A stretch of 64,000 nt of DNA from Agarophyton chilense (GCA_030374765.1 JARGXX010000068.1:3286001-3350000); one strand, 5' to 3'. Shown: positions 22,940-34,531, counted from the first letter of the stretch. The notes: generated from the letters alone by a model not told the origin. A program made the numbers and translations.

Positions 22940-25240
22940 TTACGTATTGTACGCGTAGCACAGAGTATCTGTAAACATGTCCCGTTCTTTCGGGTGGTCC
23001 GTGATGTAGTGTCGTAATGCTGCTATCAGCGTGCGGTTGAAACGCTCCACCTGACCGTTCCATTGCGGATGATAGGTCTTGATAAACACGTTTCGAATGC
23101 CCATAATGCGGCAAACATTCTGAAAGAACTTCGCAACGAATTGCTTCCCATTATCTGATAACAGAACTTCTGGTGGTCCGTATATAAGTACCCAGTGTTT
23201 GATAAACGCCTGTGCGATTACGATTGCGGTTATCCGCTTCAGCGGCACAGTCCGCACTAGCTTCGAGAAGCGGTCAGTGGTTACCAATAGGTAGCGATAA
23301 CCTCGCCTTGAGCGAATCAATTCCCCTAGGATGTCGATACTGACATATTGTAGAGGCGCTTTCGCCTGGAATAACTTCATCGCTTTCCGCTTCCTGTAAA
23401 GCTTCACGCGATTCTTTGCACATGTTGTACACAATCTCACTGTATCATGGCAGGCCATTGCCAAAGTAGGCCAGTAGAAATCTCTTCTTAGAGTCATGAA
23501 CAACTTCGTTCCTCCTGGATGACCACACAATCTGCTGTAGTGTGCCAGATGGAGTTGTCGACTTTTCAAGACGTGTGGAATCACGATTTGATCATGCTTT
23601 TCGACATGTCTTAACAGCATTTTTCGTGAATCGAGTGAAAAGGGGAGCTCCTCCCTCCCGTTAAGACGAGAGCGTATCGACGCACAAAACGTATCGGCGT
23701 GGTGCTCATTGAGGAGCTCAGTGCACGAGATTCGCTCGAGCTGAACTGAAGGGTCAGTGTCTGCTAATGCAAGGAACGGGTCTGCATCCGAATAATCATC
23801 AATGGTCTCTTGTTTCTCTTCTTCAAAAGATGGTGAATGGGTCTCCATGTAGAAGAAAGGTATCTCTTCATCGATTTCGCCTTGGGTTTCGCCCAGTGTT
23901 TTGAGTCGCGATAGCGCGTCAGCTTGGACATTGGCCAATCCCTTCTTATACTTCACTTCGAAATCGAATTCAGAAAAACGTAAGCGCCATCGTGTGAGAC
24001 GACCAGACGGGTCTGTAATGGACAGTAACCATCGTAGAGACAAATGATCCGTGTTGACGGTAAAACGTTCTCCTTGGAGATACGGTCGCAATGTGGTTAG
24101 AGCCCAAACAATTGCAAGGCATTCCTTTTCTGAAACTGAATACTTCTTCTCAGCTGCGTTCAGCGATCTTGACCAGAAACCAATGCGTTTGCGTTCACCA
24201 TCAGGGTGTGTTTGAAAAAGGGCACACCCTACTTGGTACTCGCTAAAGTCGGTATCCACTGAGTATGGTAGGTTGGGGATGGGCAGAGCCAAGACTGGGG
24301 CTGTAATAATCTTTGTCTTCAGCGTGTCGAACGCTTCCACTTCAGCTTGTCTGAATTGTTCCAGCTGTACCGGTTGTCCTTTACGCAGCTTTGCGTTGAG
24401 CGGTGCCGCTATATGCGAGTATGGCGGCACGAATCGTCGGTAGACGTTGCACAAGCCGAGGAAAGAACGCAATTGCTTCTGCGTCGACGGAGGTTGTACT
24501 TCGCGGAGAGCCGCTGTTTGTGCCTCTTTAAGGGCAAGCTGTCCCGTCTTGATCACATGCCCTAAGTTCCGGACGGTGCCAGCCAACCATTCGCATTTCT
24601 TGAACTTCAAGGTGATACCTGCGCTCTGTAGTGCTTCGAGGATCTCCTCGACATGCCGTAAATGGCTTTCCACATCCTGGGAAAAGATGATCACATCGTC
24701 CAAATAGATTAAACAAGTCTTCCACTTGTATCATAAGAGCAAGATGTCCAGAGTACGCTGCAAAGTAGCCGTTGCATTCGTTAAGCCAAAGGGCATCGTT
24801 TTGAAACGGTAGAGACCGGCGTGACACGCAAATGCGGTTTTATCTTGGGTTTCTTCCGCTACAAGTACCTGCCAATAGCCAGAGTTGGCGTCCAACGTGG
24901 TGAACACGTTCGATTCTCCTAAGCTGTCAATACATTCGTCCATTCGAGGCAACGGGTATGTATCTCGAACTGTAACTGCGTTCAGTTTTCGATATTCGAT
25001 ACAGAATCGTAAAGAACCATCAGGTTTTGGAACCAGCACCACTGGTGAGGCCCAAGTAGATTGAGCTGCTTCGATTACTTCTTATTCCAGCATTTTGCTG
25101 ACATTCTCCTCCTCGATTTGGCTAGTTCGCGGTCCCGCTCTGTAGGGTGGTTGGGAGATGGGTCGTGACCCTGGGACCAAATCAATGTGGTGTTCCGTAG
25201 CGGAGATCTCTCCTAGTTTTCCACTCCACATGGATGTATA
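22940..25240 (-). pseudogene. Element C reverse transcriptase, RNase H and integrase core
   Basis: The RT begins at about 25240 and reads FCIEYRKLNAV, PFGLTNATATLQR and the catalytic YLDDVIIF near 24690. A TGA at about 24728 sits ten codons upstream of that box. From there one frame of 587 codons runs through RNase H (SVDTDFSEYQVGCALFQ, SEKECLAIVWALTTLR, NTDHLSLRWLL) and the integrase zinc domain (HYSRLCGHPGG, CTTCAKN). The complete D,D,E core follows: VSIDILGEL, LLSDNGKQF, GQVERFNR. It ends at a TAA that replaces Gln. The catalytic residues are otherwise intact. Confidence 0.9.
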
Positions 25241-25315
25241 CTTCTACAGCATAGACCTGATCTTCGTTCTGTAGTGTTCCGACACATGTGCTAAGTCTAG
25301 CTCATCGACCAGGCT

Positions 25316-26440
25316 TTATGGATTCTTTGCCGTTTGCAATTGATCTCCAGACGAATTTTGCAGTTCTTCGTCTGTGTCACCGACATGGGTTAATCCCAAT
25401 ACTTCTGCTGTAGAAATATGAGTAGGGACCACCACTGTGGGATGAGGCAAAGCTGTTGCAACAACCTGATTATTCGGTATCTGATAATCGTTATCGGTGA
25501 AGTTACTCACTAGTATCCAAAAGAGGCTACCAGGATCAACCTGATTCTTCGGTATCTGATAATCGTTATCGATGAAGTTACTCACTAGTATCCAAAAGAG
25601 GCTACCAGAATCAACCTGAACAATGCCGTTAGCGACTAGCAATCCACGGGATTCGTACATCCGAGTATTCGGTTGAATTACCACGAGTCCGTGTCGTTCT
25701 GTTCTTACTTGAACCCAAGTTTGGGTTTGCGCCTTCAGCATGGCACTCTTCGCTACTCGAATCCTCAGCGGGACATGTCCTCGGGATTTCCCGTATTCCA
25801 TAGATGGTGGAAGTGGAGGTGCTTCAGAGCAACGACGCATTGGCTTGCGAACAATTGGTACCATTGATCCATCATCTAGTTCCAATAGTTTTCTTCGCGG
25901 GCGAATGGCTTCGACAAACTTGTCGCAATAATCACATCCCAGTACCACTGGTGCAGCTAACGTCTTGCAGACGATGAAGTCGACTAGGAATACAAAGCGT
26001 CCCAAATGCACCACGAGTCGAACTGTTCCCTGTGTGTTCACAACATTTTTGTTGGCATCCCGGATGTCCGGTTAAGGACCGTATCGAATACGTTCTAAGT
26101 CAGCAGGAGCGAGCTCCGATTCCCGTAGAAAGTTCGGACCAGCACCTGTGTCCAGGATAGTCAATCGACGAGATAACAGATTCCTGTCAGAGCCGATGTC
26201 TGCATAGACCTTATAGTTTCTTTTAGACACTACCAGGAGGTAACTTTCCCGTTTTGACGGACAAGTATAACGTCTCCAAGGACGATGTAACTGACAGTCC
26301 AACTGTACTCGCTTTCCGTCCGGCGGATTGATTCCGTACGGCGGAAACTTCTGAGTCCTCAAGAGAATCTTGGGCTTCCAAGCGCGGGAGCAGGGAGGCG
26401 AGTTCTCCCTGGTCAGCACTACGGGATCGACTAGTGCCAA
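25316..26440 (-). pseudogene. Element C aspartic protease region
   Basis: The first frame (26440-26072) has the intact retropepsin loop LTILDTGAGPNFL. After a stop near 26070 the second frame (26041-25316) has VLGCDYCDKFVE and flap-region sequence homologous to B. It includes a 25-residue segment repeated twice in tandem (25463-25612) that B has once. The region continues toward RT through short frames at 25240-25316. Confidence 0.8.
25463..25612. repeat. 75-bp in-frame tandem duplication in element C protease-RT linker
   Basis: Two adjacent 75-bp units (25463-25537 and 25538-25612) differ at only a few bases. Each encodes GSLFWILVSNF plus NDYQIP. B has a single equivalent. Confidence 0.88.
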
Positions 26441-26460
26441 CCCCCTAGGGGCTCCCTCAC

Positions 26461-28803
26461 TTAGGTTTCCGGTTGCACCGGCTTATTCGCCTCAAAGGCG
26501 CCTCTTCCTACCGGGGTTCCGGGTTGTAACACGTCAGCATTCCGAGCAATCGGCTTGTCCGTCCGGCGCTTTGGTGTCTGAGAAAACCAACTTTTGGCTT
26601 TCCAATACATGCCCGCCGGTACGCGGCTCCTTTCCTCTTCTGAGAGTGCTTCATAATTCGTCATGATACGACTCAGATCCTTTGCAGGAAGCGTGCATTC
26701 TGCGCTCAAATGGTGTTTTCCATAACATGAATAACAAATCAAACCGTCACGACGGTTGGTCAACATAGGTTGTGAACGGTATGCCGTGCGAGTATCCACC
26801 CATCCGGGTTTCCCGTTCTTAAAATCTCCTTGTGGTGGCACCGTGTAGGGACGGTACATAGGGCGACGGCCCTCCATAGCCATTAGGGCTTCCTCTTCCT
26901 GAGACACCGAGTGTGGGAGATCCACTGTAGGTACAGAAGAGTCCGTATATTCCATTAAATGGACCGCCTTCTCATGCGAGTCACTCCCTTCGGGTACCAA
27001 CGACGAATCTCGTGAGTCAACTGGAGATTACAGAAGTAGCAGTTTGCTGCGCTGATTAACTCTGGCGGAGATCTTCTCCTTTCCCATTGAGGTTCCAAAA
27101 GCCACTGAACAACGGGGGCTACCACGCGCTCTGGCCGCGTCTCCTTCAGCTTTTGCAAACTGAACTAACTCCAAAAAAGAGACTCTTCCATGCTTCTCTC
27201 GATATCGAGCTACCAACGACTTGATGCTTGGGTCCAGCCCGTCAATGTACAAGGTAATCTTATCCTCCGTCGAGTGGACTTTTCCACAGCGGACTGAAGC
27301 TTTGTTAAGCCTTGAGCTGTACTCAGCTTCGCCCTCCTCAGGCTTTTGGGTCACATCCCTTAGGTCCAGGATCGCCTGACATATCGCGTTTGAAGTCGCG
27401 TAACTGCGCAGCAAATACTGCACCGCCTCCGGCCATGAGGTAACGCCGCCTTCACCGGCTGTTAATGATCCGCATACGGAACGATATTGCTCTAAAGCAA
27501 AACCCTTCAGGAAGTGTGGTAAAGACAGAAATGCCTGTGGTTCACTCATCTCTAGAGTGTCTGCTTCGGCAACGAATCGAGTGAGAAAATCGATATCGAG
27601 AATGGTGGTTTTCTCATCAATTGTTAAATCATTAAGGCCGATCTTCAATCGTTTTATGTGATCCTTCACCTTCGCGGTTTCGCGTCCTCAGCGCTTCTTG
27701 CTCTTCACCTTCAGACGGTAGTACCTGTAATTCAGGACCTTCCGATAAAGCGGATTCGTGCAAGGGAGCACCTTCAATTTTCTGTAAGTTGAGCCTTTTT
27801 TTCTTATTAACCACGAAGACGTGTTCTTCTTCCGAGATCGGGACCTTCGATGACCATCATCACTGTCGTCGTCATCTGACGTATCTGAATCATCAGAATC
27901 ATTAGTACTGAAATTGAAGCCCTCTGTACTTGACGATTCATCACTCGAATCCCGTGCGGACTTCCGCTTCTTACGTCGTGACTTCGACTTCTTCGAACGC
28001 GCTTCCTTCAAAGGAGCTCCTTCCTCTTCCAGCACGACTGGTTTAGCAGCAGTCTGCGTATGAACTGCCGCCTCCAGGCGTTCTAAACGAGGGTTAACTC
28101 GAGTGAGGACTTCCTCTACATCCACGGTTAAGCCGGGTAGCGCATCGGGCGTATTCCCGTACCTCTCCAGTAAATGGTTCAAATCCTAACGTAGTGTTTT
28201 CACTGATGCAGAGACCCGCTTCCCATCGGCTTGACGAATAAGTGCTTGATGTGCAATTCATAATTGTTCGACATCAGCGATAAGAGAAGCGATCTGCGAT
28301 TCCAACGCAACCATACGCACACGCGAAGCGCTTGACTCAGACTTGAGACGACGCACTTCCCTGCGCAAATCATCCTCTTCTTGAGGTCCGACGACCTCAG
28401 GGTCAACTACGGCTTCTATGGTGGGCGCGACTGCCGCTGCCACAGGGGCCGGTACATCCGAGAGATGTCGTTCATCATTCACCGAGCGTGAGCGCGACAT
28501 CGCTTGACGATACAGCCGCTCTCCGGCTTCAACAGATGAGGCGAGCCTCGGTTTCGAGGGTGGTCTCGCAGGACCGGGGCTACCAGTACTCGACTGGCTT
28601 CGGGTCTTCGGGATTCTAGACCAATCCTGAGTCCAGGTGCGAACCAAATGGTGTCTTCGACTTCTCGACCACGTGTTCAACCACGATGAATTCCGCAATT
28701 GCCGGAGGTGGTTTGATAAAAAATTACTGTAGTGATTCCACTTCTTTCCAGTATCGATATCGATTCCACGTTCCAGGAACGGATTGTTCAGCGCAGCTGA
28801 CAA
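26461..28803 (-). pseudogene. Element C gag (broken)
   Basis: It starts at about 28803, only 7 bases inside the PBS, with MSAALNNPFLERG. A coiled coil follows (LRREVRRLKSESSASR). Next comes an acidic and basic low-complexity stretch with the KSKSRRKKRKS basic block, then the capsid-like domain (27028-27669, HSTEDKITLYIDGLDP). A CCHC knuckle, CYSCYGKHHLSAEC, lies near 26690-26735. Stops or frame changes at about 28258, 28183, 27690 and 27010 divide it. The equivalent gag of B has different lesions. Confidence 0.82.
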
Positions 28804-28809
28804 CAGTGC

Positions 28810-28827
28810 TTCTAAATCGGGAGACCA
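28810..28827 (-). promoter_or_regulatory. Element C primer-binding site
   Basis: On minus this reads TGGTCTCCCGATTTAGAA, two bases after the 5' LTR end. It is the tRNA-Tyr-like site shared with B, D and E. Confidence 0.8.
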
Positions 28828-28829
28828 CT

Positions 28830-29496
28830 TGCAGTATCCGCTCTAACGGATAGAGCAGACACCTACGACAGCGTTCGGACTGCCGATGGGTCGCTTGCGG
28901 CGAATGAAAAGGGGTGGTAGAGCTACAACACCAGCGAGCTGGAAGTGGGGTGTAAGGCCACTACTCGCCAGCGAGGGTGAACAGTGCAACTGTAAAACGT
29001 TGAGGGAACGTAGGTACAAGACGGCTCGTGAAGTGGTTGGGGGCTGACTATCTATTATAGCTCGTCGGGAGCTCCGGTTAAGGAATCCTAAGCGAGGAAC
29101 AGAATAGTCATGATGCCCATGTTGTCTCCTTTACTTGGAGTCGGCGCTCACCTCTGGTGCACTATATACTGTGTACCAGGGTGAGGGCCCAAATAAATAC
29201 AGAAATAATACCCAGTGGTCAGCCATTTAGCCAAACCACTGTATGGGTATGGTCCCTAATGGACGTCTAGCTACAAAGGGTAGTAAAACCTGCCACGTGG
29301 ATCGCCACTACATGCGCCGTTGCAAGCCAGTCCACTCGTGATACCACGTGTTCCACTAATGTACCCTGCCTCCTGGCATTCTACGCGGTGTGCTGTTTCA
29401 TATCACAAGTTTGATGACATCACTCACTTATGAGTTCCAACCGCGACTTCGCGAAAAATCATCATATCGGATTCCCCGACATAGTAGAATACTACA
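28830..29496 (-). repeat. Element C 5' LTR
   Basis: 667 bp, the same length and order as 18752-19418. On plus it begins TGCAGTATCC (one change in the terminal repeat) and ends GAATACTACA. Confidence 0.92.
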
Positions 29497-29501
29497 CACG
29501 C
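29497..29501. repeat. Target-site duplication of element C, right copy (CACGC)
   Basis: Identical to 18747-18751. Confidence 0.92.
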
Positions 29502-30265
29502 CATTGGTTCCAGCTGGTATGTTTGATGGAGAATCCTTCGGGGAAGATCCCTTCGTCCTGCCCGTGGATGGCGTCAATCATCCGGTCGAGTCCGCTGATT
29601 TGTTGCCTACCGCTTCCCCTCCTCCAGCTCCTCAGGGCGCTGCTCCTCAGGATGAGCTCTCATACGAGCCGCCCGTCGCCCAAGTGGACATATCTCCTGG
29701 CGAGGTTACTGTAGAAGCCGAAAGTCCTCTAGGTGATGTGTTGGCTCAAACGTCCACTGGGGGCGTCGAAATCGCTCTGTCCTCTCCGTTGCCACAATTT
29801 CCCGCTTCGGTCACGGCTGCGGCTTCGGATCTCCGTTATGTTTTCCGTACCGTTGGTATTACGGACTCGATGGACATTGCGACTGTCCTGAGAGAAGTTT
29901 GCTCTTGGGCGCGTCGTTCGGCACGCTACGCCGCGATTGTCCAACAGGGTCAGTGTCTGAAGACCGCCAAGGTCAATATCTTGCTGGAGAATGCCCAAGT
30001 GATGTTCCAGAGGGTTACTGCCGCCTTGGATGCCCAGTATGGACTAAATTTGAGTGACCGGGAGGCTTCCGATGGTGACAATAGTTTCTCAGGAGAATCT
30101 CCGCCGAAGAAGCGTGCTCGCCTCGCTGGGGCCGGTCCTAGTGGTATAATAGGCTCCTCGGGTGACACTAGTCTCGGTTTCGCTTCTGCAAGTTCCAATG
30201 AGGACGACGGAGTTACTCCAGCGCCGCCCCAGTTAGTCTTGTTGGTGTTCGGAGCGCTTTTGTGA
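29502..30265 (+). pseudogene. Element D antisense ORF, second part
   Basis: This is in frame with 18220-18751 once C and one duplication copy are removed. It contains an acidic Pro-rich stretch, then DLRYVFRTVGITDSMD and VLREVCSWARRSARYA, where the LRxxFxxxG pattern recalls the C-terminal motif of the A, B and C antisense proteins. It then has a long helix (NILLENAQVMFQRVTAAL) and a classical basic nuclear-localisation-like motif, PPKKRARL. It ends at a stop at 30265 about 300 bp from the chromodomain. No known domain is visible. Confidence 0.65.
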
Positions 30266-30550
30266 ACCTTGAGGTCATGGCGAGGGCTGTTAAGCCTCTG
30301 CAAGCTAGTCAAATAAAGTAATGCCTGTGCTTTCCCAAAGTAGCTCCTGCATTCCTCAAACTTGCGTGCCCCGGGACGGCGTCCGAACCTTGAGAGCGTC
30401 TCAAGTCTTCTTCAACTGTTGCCTGAGGACTGAATTTGTTCCCTGATGCGGGCGCTACGGCGAACGGTCGTGTCAGGAGGCGTTTCAAGAGACGCTTTGG
30501 GATTATTCGGGCCAAGGGTTGCCCCCTCCTGAAGGCAGCGATCTGTGCTG

Positions 30551-30711
30551 CCGATTTTGCGCCAATAGCGGGCGATAATTTTAGCCGGAATGGTTTGAGG
30601 CTCTTGCCAAGTGTCTTCCTCAGGTGTGTAGCCGAATCAACGGACGCGATATAGCATAGTTCTATTTTTGCCCCGACCGGCGGAGATGATGCGCTCAATC
30701 ACATATTCCGG
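30551..30711 (-). pseudogene. Element D chromodomain (stop in the core)
   Basis: One minus frame reads PEYVIERIISAGRGKN, then MLYRVR, a TGA at 30639-30637 in place of the core Trp, FGYTPEEDTWQEPQTIP, and KIIARYWRK. The TGG-to-TGA change removes both the aromatic cage residue and the rest of the domain. Confidence 0.8.
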
Positions 30712-30890
30712 TTGTTGGTCATTCTCCGGTAGGAGAGTGTGGTCCAGAGTGGCGAATCCATCGGAGTCGGTTCGAAAAGATGGGTCATCATCATTGGCAT
30801 TGACTGTCGGGTCCATGGGGATACTCGGGTCCGCGGGAACTGCCTTAGGGGGTGTGGGGACTTGAGCATCGATCTTAGACCGTAGTGATT

Positions 30891-31370
30891 TTACTGGACC
30901 AGGGGACTGGAATTTTGGTGATTGGGGGAGCTGGGGGCTCGTGTCACCCGATCAATCGATACAGTGTCCTGTAGTCCGTCAATTATTAACGTAATGGTGT
31001 GTTGATTGGCCGTAAGGTCTTTGTATGGTCCCTTAAAGCGAGGTAAGAGCTTTGGCGTAGGGCCGTTGAGTTCATCACTGTCCTTCGGTGGCCGGTCCAG
31101 GCAAACTAATTCTCCTCTCTCCAAGATCGGTGTGTTCCAGACGGCTTTGTCGAAATTGACCTTGTAGCGCCGTTGAGCTTTGGTCAGAACAGCCCTAGCC
31201 GATTTGATAATGCGGTCGATGCGTCGGCACGAGTAGTGCTTCGCCTTGGTAGGATTTATTCCTTCAGTTATGTCCTGGGGTATAATAGACTCCTAAAGGT
31301 CAAGAGCCATCGGCTGTGGCGATCTCGTCAGCGTCAAATCGAAAGGTGTTGTCCCCGTGTAAGCGTGCAC
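30891..31370 (-). pseudogene. Element D integrase C-terminal barrel
   Basis: It follows the TAA at the YNT-stop-VH position. It contains TGTTPFDLTLTR, then KAQRRYKVNFDKAVW, ERGELVCLDRPPKD and LPRFKGPYKDL, the GPY/F-type barrel. The first third is interrupted by a further stop. It ends at 30891. Confidence 0.8.
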
Positions 31371-32200
31371 TTACGTGTTGTAGGCATAAACCAGTGGCTC
31401 AACATAGTCGTCCCAGTTAAATTGGTGCTCTGATACGTTGTGGGCCAATCGATCCAGAAGAGTACGATTGAAGCGTTCGGCTTGGCCATTGGTTTGCGGG
31501 TGGTATGAGGTGGTGGTTATATATTTGATACCTAAGGTAGAACAAACGTGTGAGGAGAAGTTGGATACAAACTGGCTGCCAGTATCTGTAAAGAGGTAGA
31601 GTGGCATGCCATATGGATATACCCTGTGGGACAAGAACGCTGCGGCGACACCCGTAGCTGTAGTCTTCCCGAGGGGTAGGGTTCGGGTAAGTTTGGTAAA
31701 CATATCGGTTCATACCAAGATAAACCGTTCCCCATGAAACGACTTAGGCAAAAATCCAAGTATATCCATTGCGAAAAATTCCATCGGACCTGTGACGAGG
31801 AAGAGCTTCAATTTGGGCAGACGGCTGGCGCGAGACCCTCATATTTGTGCGCACGAAGTATAGTTCCGTGCGGTTTGCCATAGGTCCTGCGCCATTAGTG
31901 GCCAGTAGAAGAACTTCCTTAGGGTCTGATACATTCGTCGGCCTCCAGAATGACTAGCCATGCGAGTGAAAAGGGCGAGGTAAAGAAATCGCGCACTTAA
32001 TGACCTTGGTACTATCTGTTGGAATGCGCCATTCAGTGGAGAGCGGCGACACAATAGTCCGAATCGGTCGTACTCGAATAAGCCTCCTGGGGTTCCTACC
32101 AATTGGACTGTTTCCTTGCAGTACTCGTCTTCGAACTGCGCTTTAGAAGTTCCTCAATAGTTAAAGGGAGAAGCTACTTATCCTCTGGGGCTATCGCGTT
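31371..32200 (-). pseudogene. Element D integrase zinc and catalytic core (broken)
   Basis: The zinc part (31839-32102) reads LFTRMASHSGGRRMY and YTSCAQI; the first His of HHCC is lost. The core (31371-31760) has LDILG near 31757-31743, LFTDTGSQF and GQAERFNRTL, so the D,D,E residues can still be traced across frame changes at about 31710 and 31840. It ends at TAA 31373-31371 where B has a Gln codon. Confidence 0.8.
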
Positions 32201-32269
32201 AACTTGAGATGGTGTCGAATTGGGCGGTACTTTGTCCCAGTCCAATAGGTAGAATTTATTCTACTTTAC

Positions 32270-33640
32270 CTAAACATCATCCACTTTGAACTTACCCATA
32301 AGGTAGTCCGTTTCCGTATAAAGCTGAGGTCCATCATCTGTGAAGGGGGTAGGAATGAGGTCGTCCAATGGCGTGCCATCAGTTCCGTCGGTAATGATTC
32401 GCGAGAGGGCATCTGCTGCCTGGTGCTTGATTCCTGGCCTATAGGTTATATCGTAGTCATATTCAGACAGCCTGAGGCGCCACCGAGCGAGAATACTTGA
32501 TGCATCGGTCATATTGAGTAACGAGCAGAATGAGTCGTGGTCTGTCCTAGTGGTAAACCTAGTTCCCTCGAGGTATGGATGGAGTGTTAATACGGACCAT
32601 ATGATGGCTAGACATTCCTTTTCGGTGGTACTATAGTTTTGCTCCGCGCCGGTGAGCGTTCTGCTCCAGTATCCAATAGGTCGATAGTCCTTCGGTGACT
32701 CCTGTTCCTGTAGCTGTGCACATCCCATTCGGACATCAGAGGCGTCGGTGTCCAGGACAAAGGGCCTCTTGGGTTTTGGTAAAGCCAGTATAGGTGGGTT
32801 TAGCAATTTGTTCTTTAGGGTCTGAAATGCTTCATCCTGGTCGTCGGCAAGGGCCTCAAACTCCGAAGGTGTTCCCTTCTTCAGCATTGCGTTGAGAGGG
32901 GCCGATATTTTAGCAAACAATTGGACGAAGCGTCGGTAAACATTGCACAAGACCGCGAATGATCATAGTTCCGTGGGGGTTCTGGGAGGTTTAGCCTGGC
33001 CGGTCGCATTCGTGGTCCGTGTGGCTACGTTTAGCTTTCCTGTGAGGACGACGTGACCGAGGTAGTCCACCGAGGCCTGGAAGAAGGCGCATTTGCGGAG
33101 CTTCAGTGCCACTCTAGCGTCCTATAAGATTGCTAGTATCGTTTTCACATGACGAAGGTGTTCCTTGACGGTATGCGAGAAGATGATTACGTCGTCTAAA
33201 TAGAGCAGGGCCAATTTGCATTTGTCTCTGGACAGTAGGATGTCCATTATCCTTTGGAAGGTTGCTGGCGCATTCTTTAAGCCAAAGGGCATACGAGTAA
33301 ATCTGAGGAGACCTTCATGGGTGGTGAAGGTTTTCAGCGCTTTCGCATCCTCAACCATAGGAATTAGCCAATATCCGGGATTAGCGTCCACTGTGGTGAA
33401 TACGGCTGCTTCACCTAAGGAATATAGACAGTCACCCATGCGGGGTATCGGGTATGAGTCCCTCTTGGTTACTGCGTTCAGCTTCCTGTAGTCGAGACAG
33501 AAGCTGACGGAGCCATGTTTCTTCGCCGCGAGGACAAGGGGACTTGCCCATTCGGATTGGTTAGGAGGTGCCGGCTCTATGACGTGAGCTTTGCGCATCT
33601 TGTCCATCTACCCTTCAGGCCTGTACGGTATGGGTTCTGG
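32270..33640 (-). pseudogene. Element D reverse transcriptase and RNase H (broken)
   Basis: The RT (33607-33122) has FCLDYRKLNAV, PFGLKNAPATFQR and the intact catalytic YLDDVIIF near 33190. A break of about 170 bp with stops follows, including a TGA just before VLCNVYRRF. The RNase H frame (32950-32270) has VLDTDASDVRMGCAQLQ, TEKECLAIIWSVLTLH, RTDHDSFCSLL and SRIITDG. The RT is diverged from A, B and C, which are closer to one another. Confidence 0.85.
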
Positions 33641-33726
33641 AACTGTGGTCTATCATCATCCCGAAGGTCAATACGGTGTGTAGAGGCTCTGAGTTTCCCC
33701 AATCTACCTGACCACATGGTCTGGTA

Positions 33727-34502
33727 TTACATGAGGAGATCAAGTACCTGGGGCCTATAGGATTCGAATTCAGCGCCGATAGCGACTGTCCCCTCCCAAG
33801 AGTCGACGTCCTCGTCGGGAGTTGGCGTGGAAATGTTATCCAATTGGGCCTTCATGATGGCCACGGGCGCAGGTAGAGTGATTCCAATCACTGTCCCTTT
33901 AGATAACCGTACGGATATATCTCTGAAGTTGCTGATTGTGACCAAGAAGGGCCTGCTGGGGCGGATGTCCCTTACTCCATTGGCCATTAAGGTAAGGTTC
34001 TCCGAACCGTTTTCGGGTGATTCTGAATCGCCACGAAATATAAGGACCGGGAATGGACGGATTCGGTGATTTGGGTCATCGGGGGTATCGTTATGGCCTC
34101 CGACAAGCGACCCTTATTGGATTTCGTGTTTTCGGAGATAATCGCTCTTTTGCGGCTAGCTTCTGGCCCTGGGGCGGAGCCAATTATGGAGATGGAAGGC
34201 GCGCGATAGAATGCGACTTCTTTAAGGTTTCGGTGAATGGCCTTAATGTATCGATCGATAAAAGAGGTCCTTAGGATTGCGTCAGCGCCCAAGTTAGGAC
34301 ATACAAGGAACCACGTGCGGACTTTGAATTGTCCAAATTGTACGTAAAGTGGTACTATCCCTTTAATTTCCATTGGTCTACGTGATGCATATGTAATCCT
34401 TGGGGTCTTCTTTGCCTGAACAAACTTGTGCCATCCAAATGAGAGTAGCTTAGGGTGGACCAAATTTGGACCAGCGCCTGTGTCCAATACGGTTGTGGTC
34501 AC
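33727..34502 (-). pseudogene. Element D aspartic protease region
   Basis: The catalytic loop TVLDTGAGPNLV near 34490-34455 is intact. Flap-side sequence follows (VPLYVQFGQFKV, LRTSFIDRYIKA). A frame ending at 33987 passes into a second open frame (33987-33727) that leads toward RT. It resembles E's protease more than those of B and C. Confidence 0.75.
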
Positions 34503-34531
34503 TCGAGAGTTGTTGGAACGAAGTCTAACGG

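Larger units (their letters stand above)
18752..29496 (-). mobile_element. Element C: Ty3/gypsy chromovirus inserted in element D
   Basis: Two 667-bp LTRs, a perfect 5-bp duplication, a PBS and a full complement of gag, protease, RT, RNase H, integrase, chromodomain and antisense ORF make this the best-preserved element. By eye its LTRs differ at roughly one base in twenty. It has relatively few nonsense codons compared with B. It is younger than D, into which it inserted. Confidence 0.92.
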
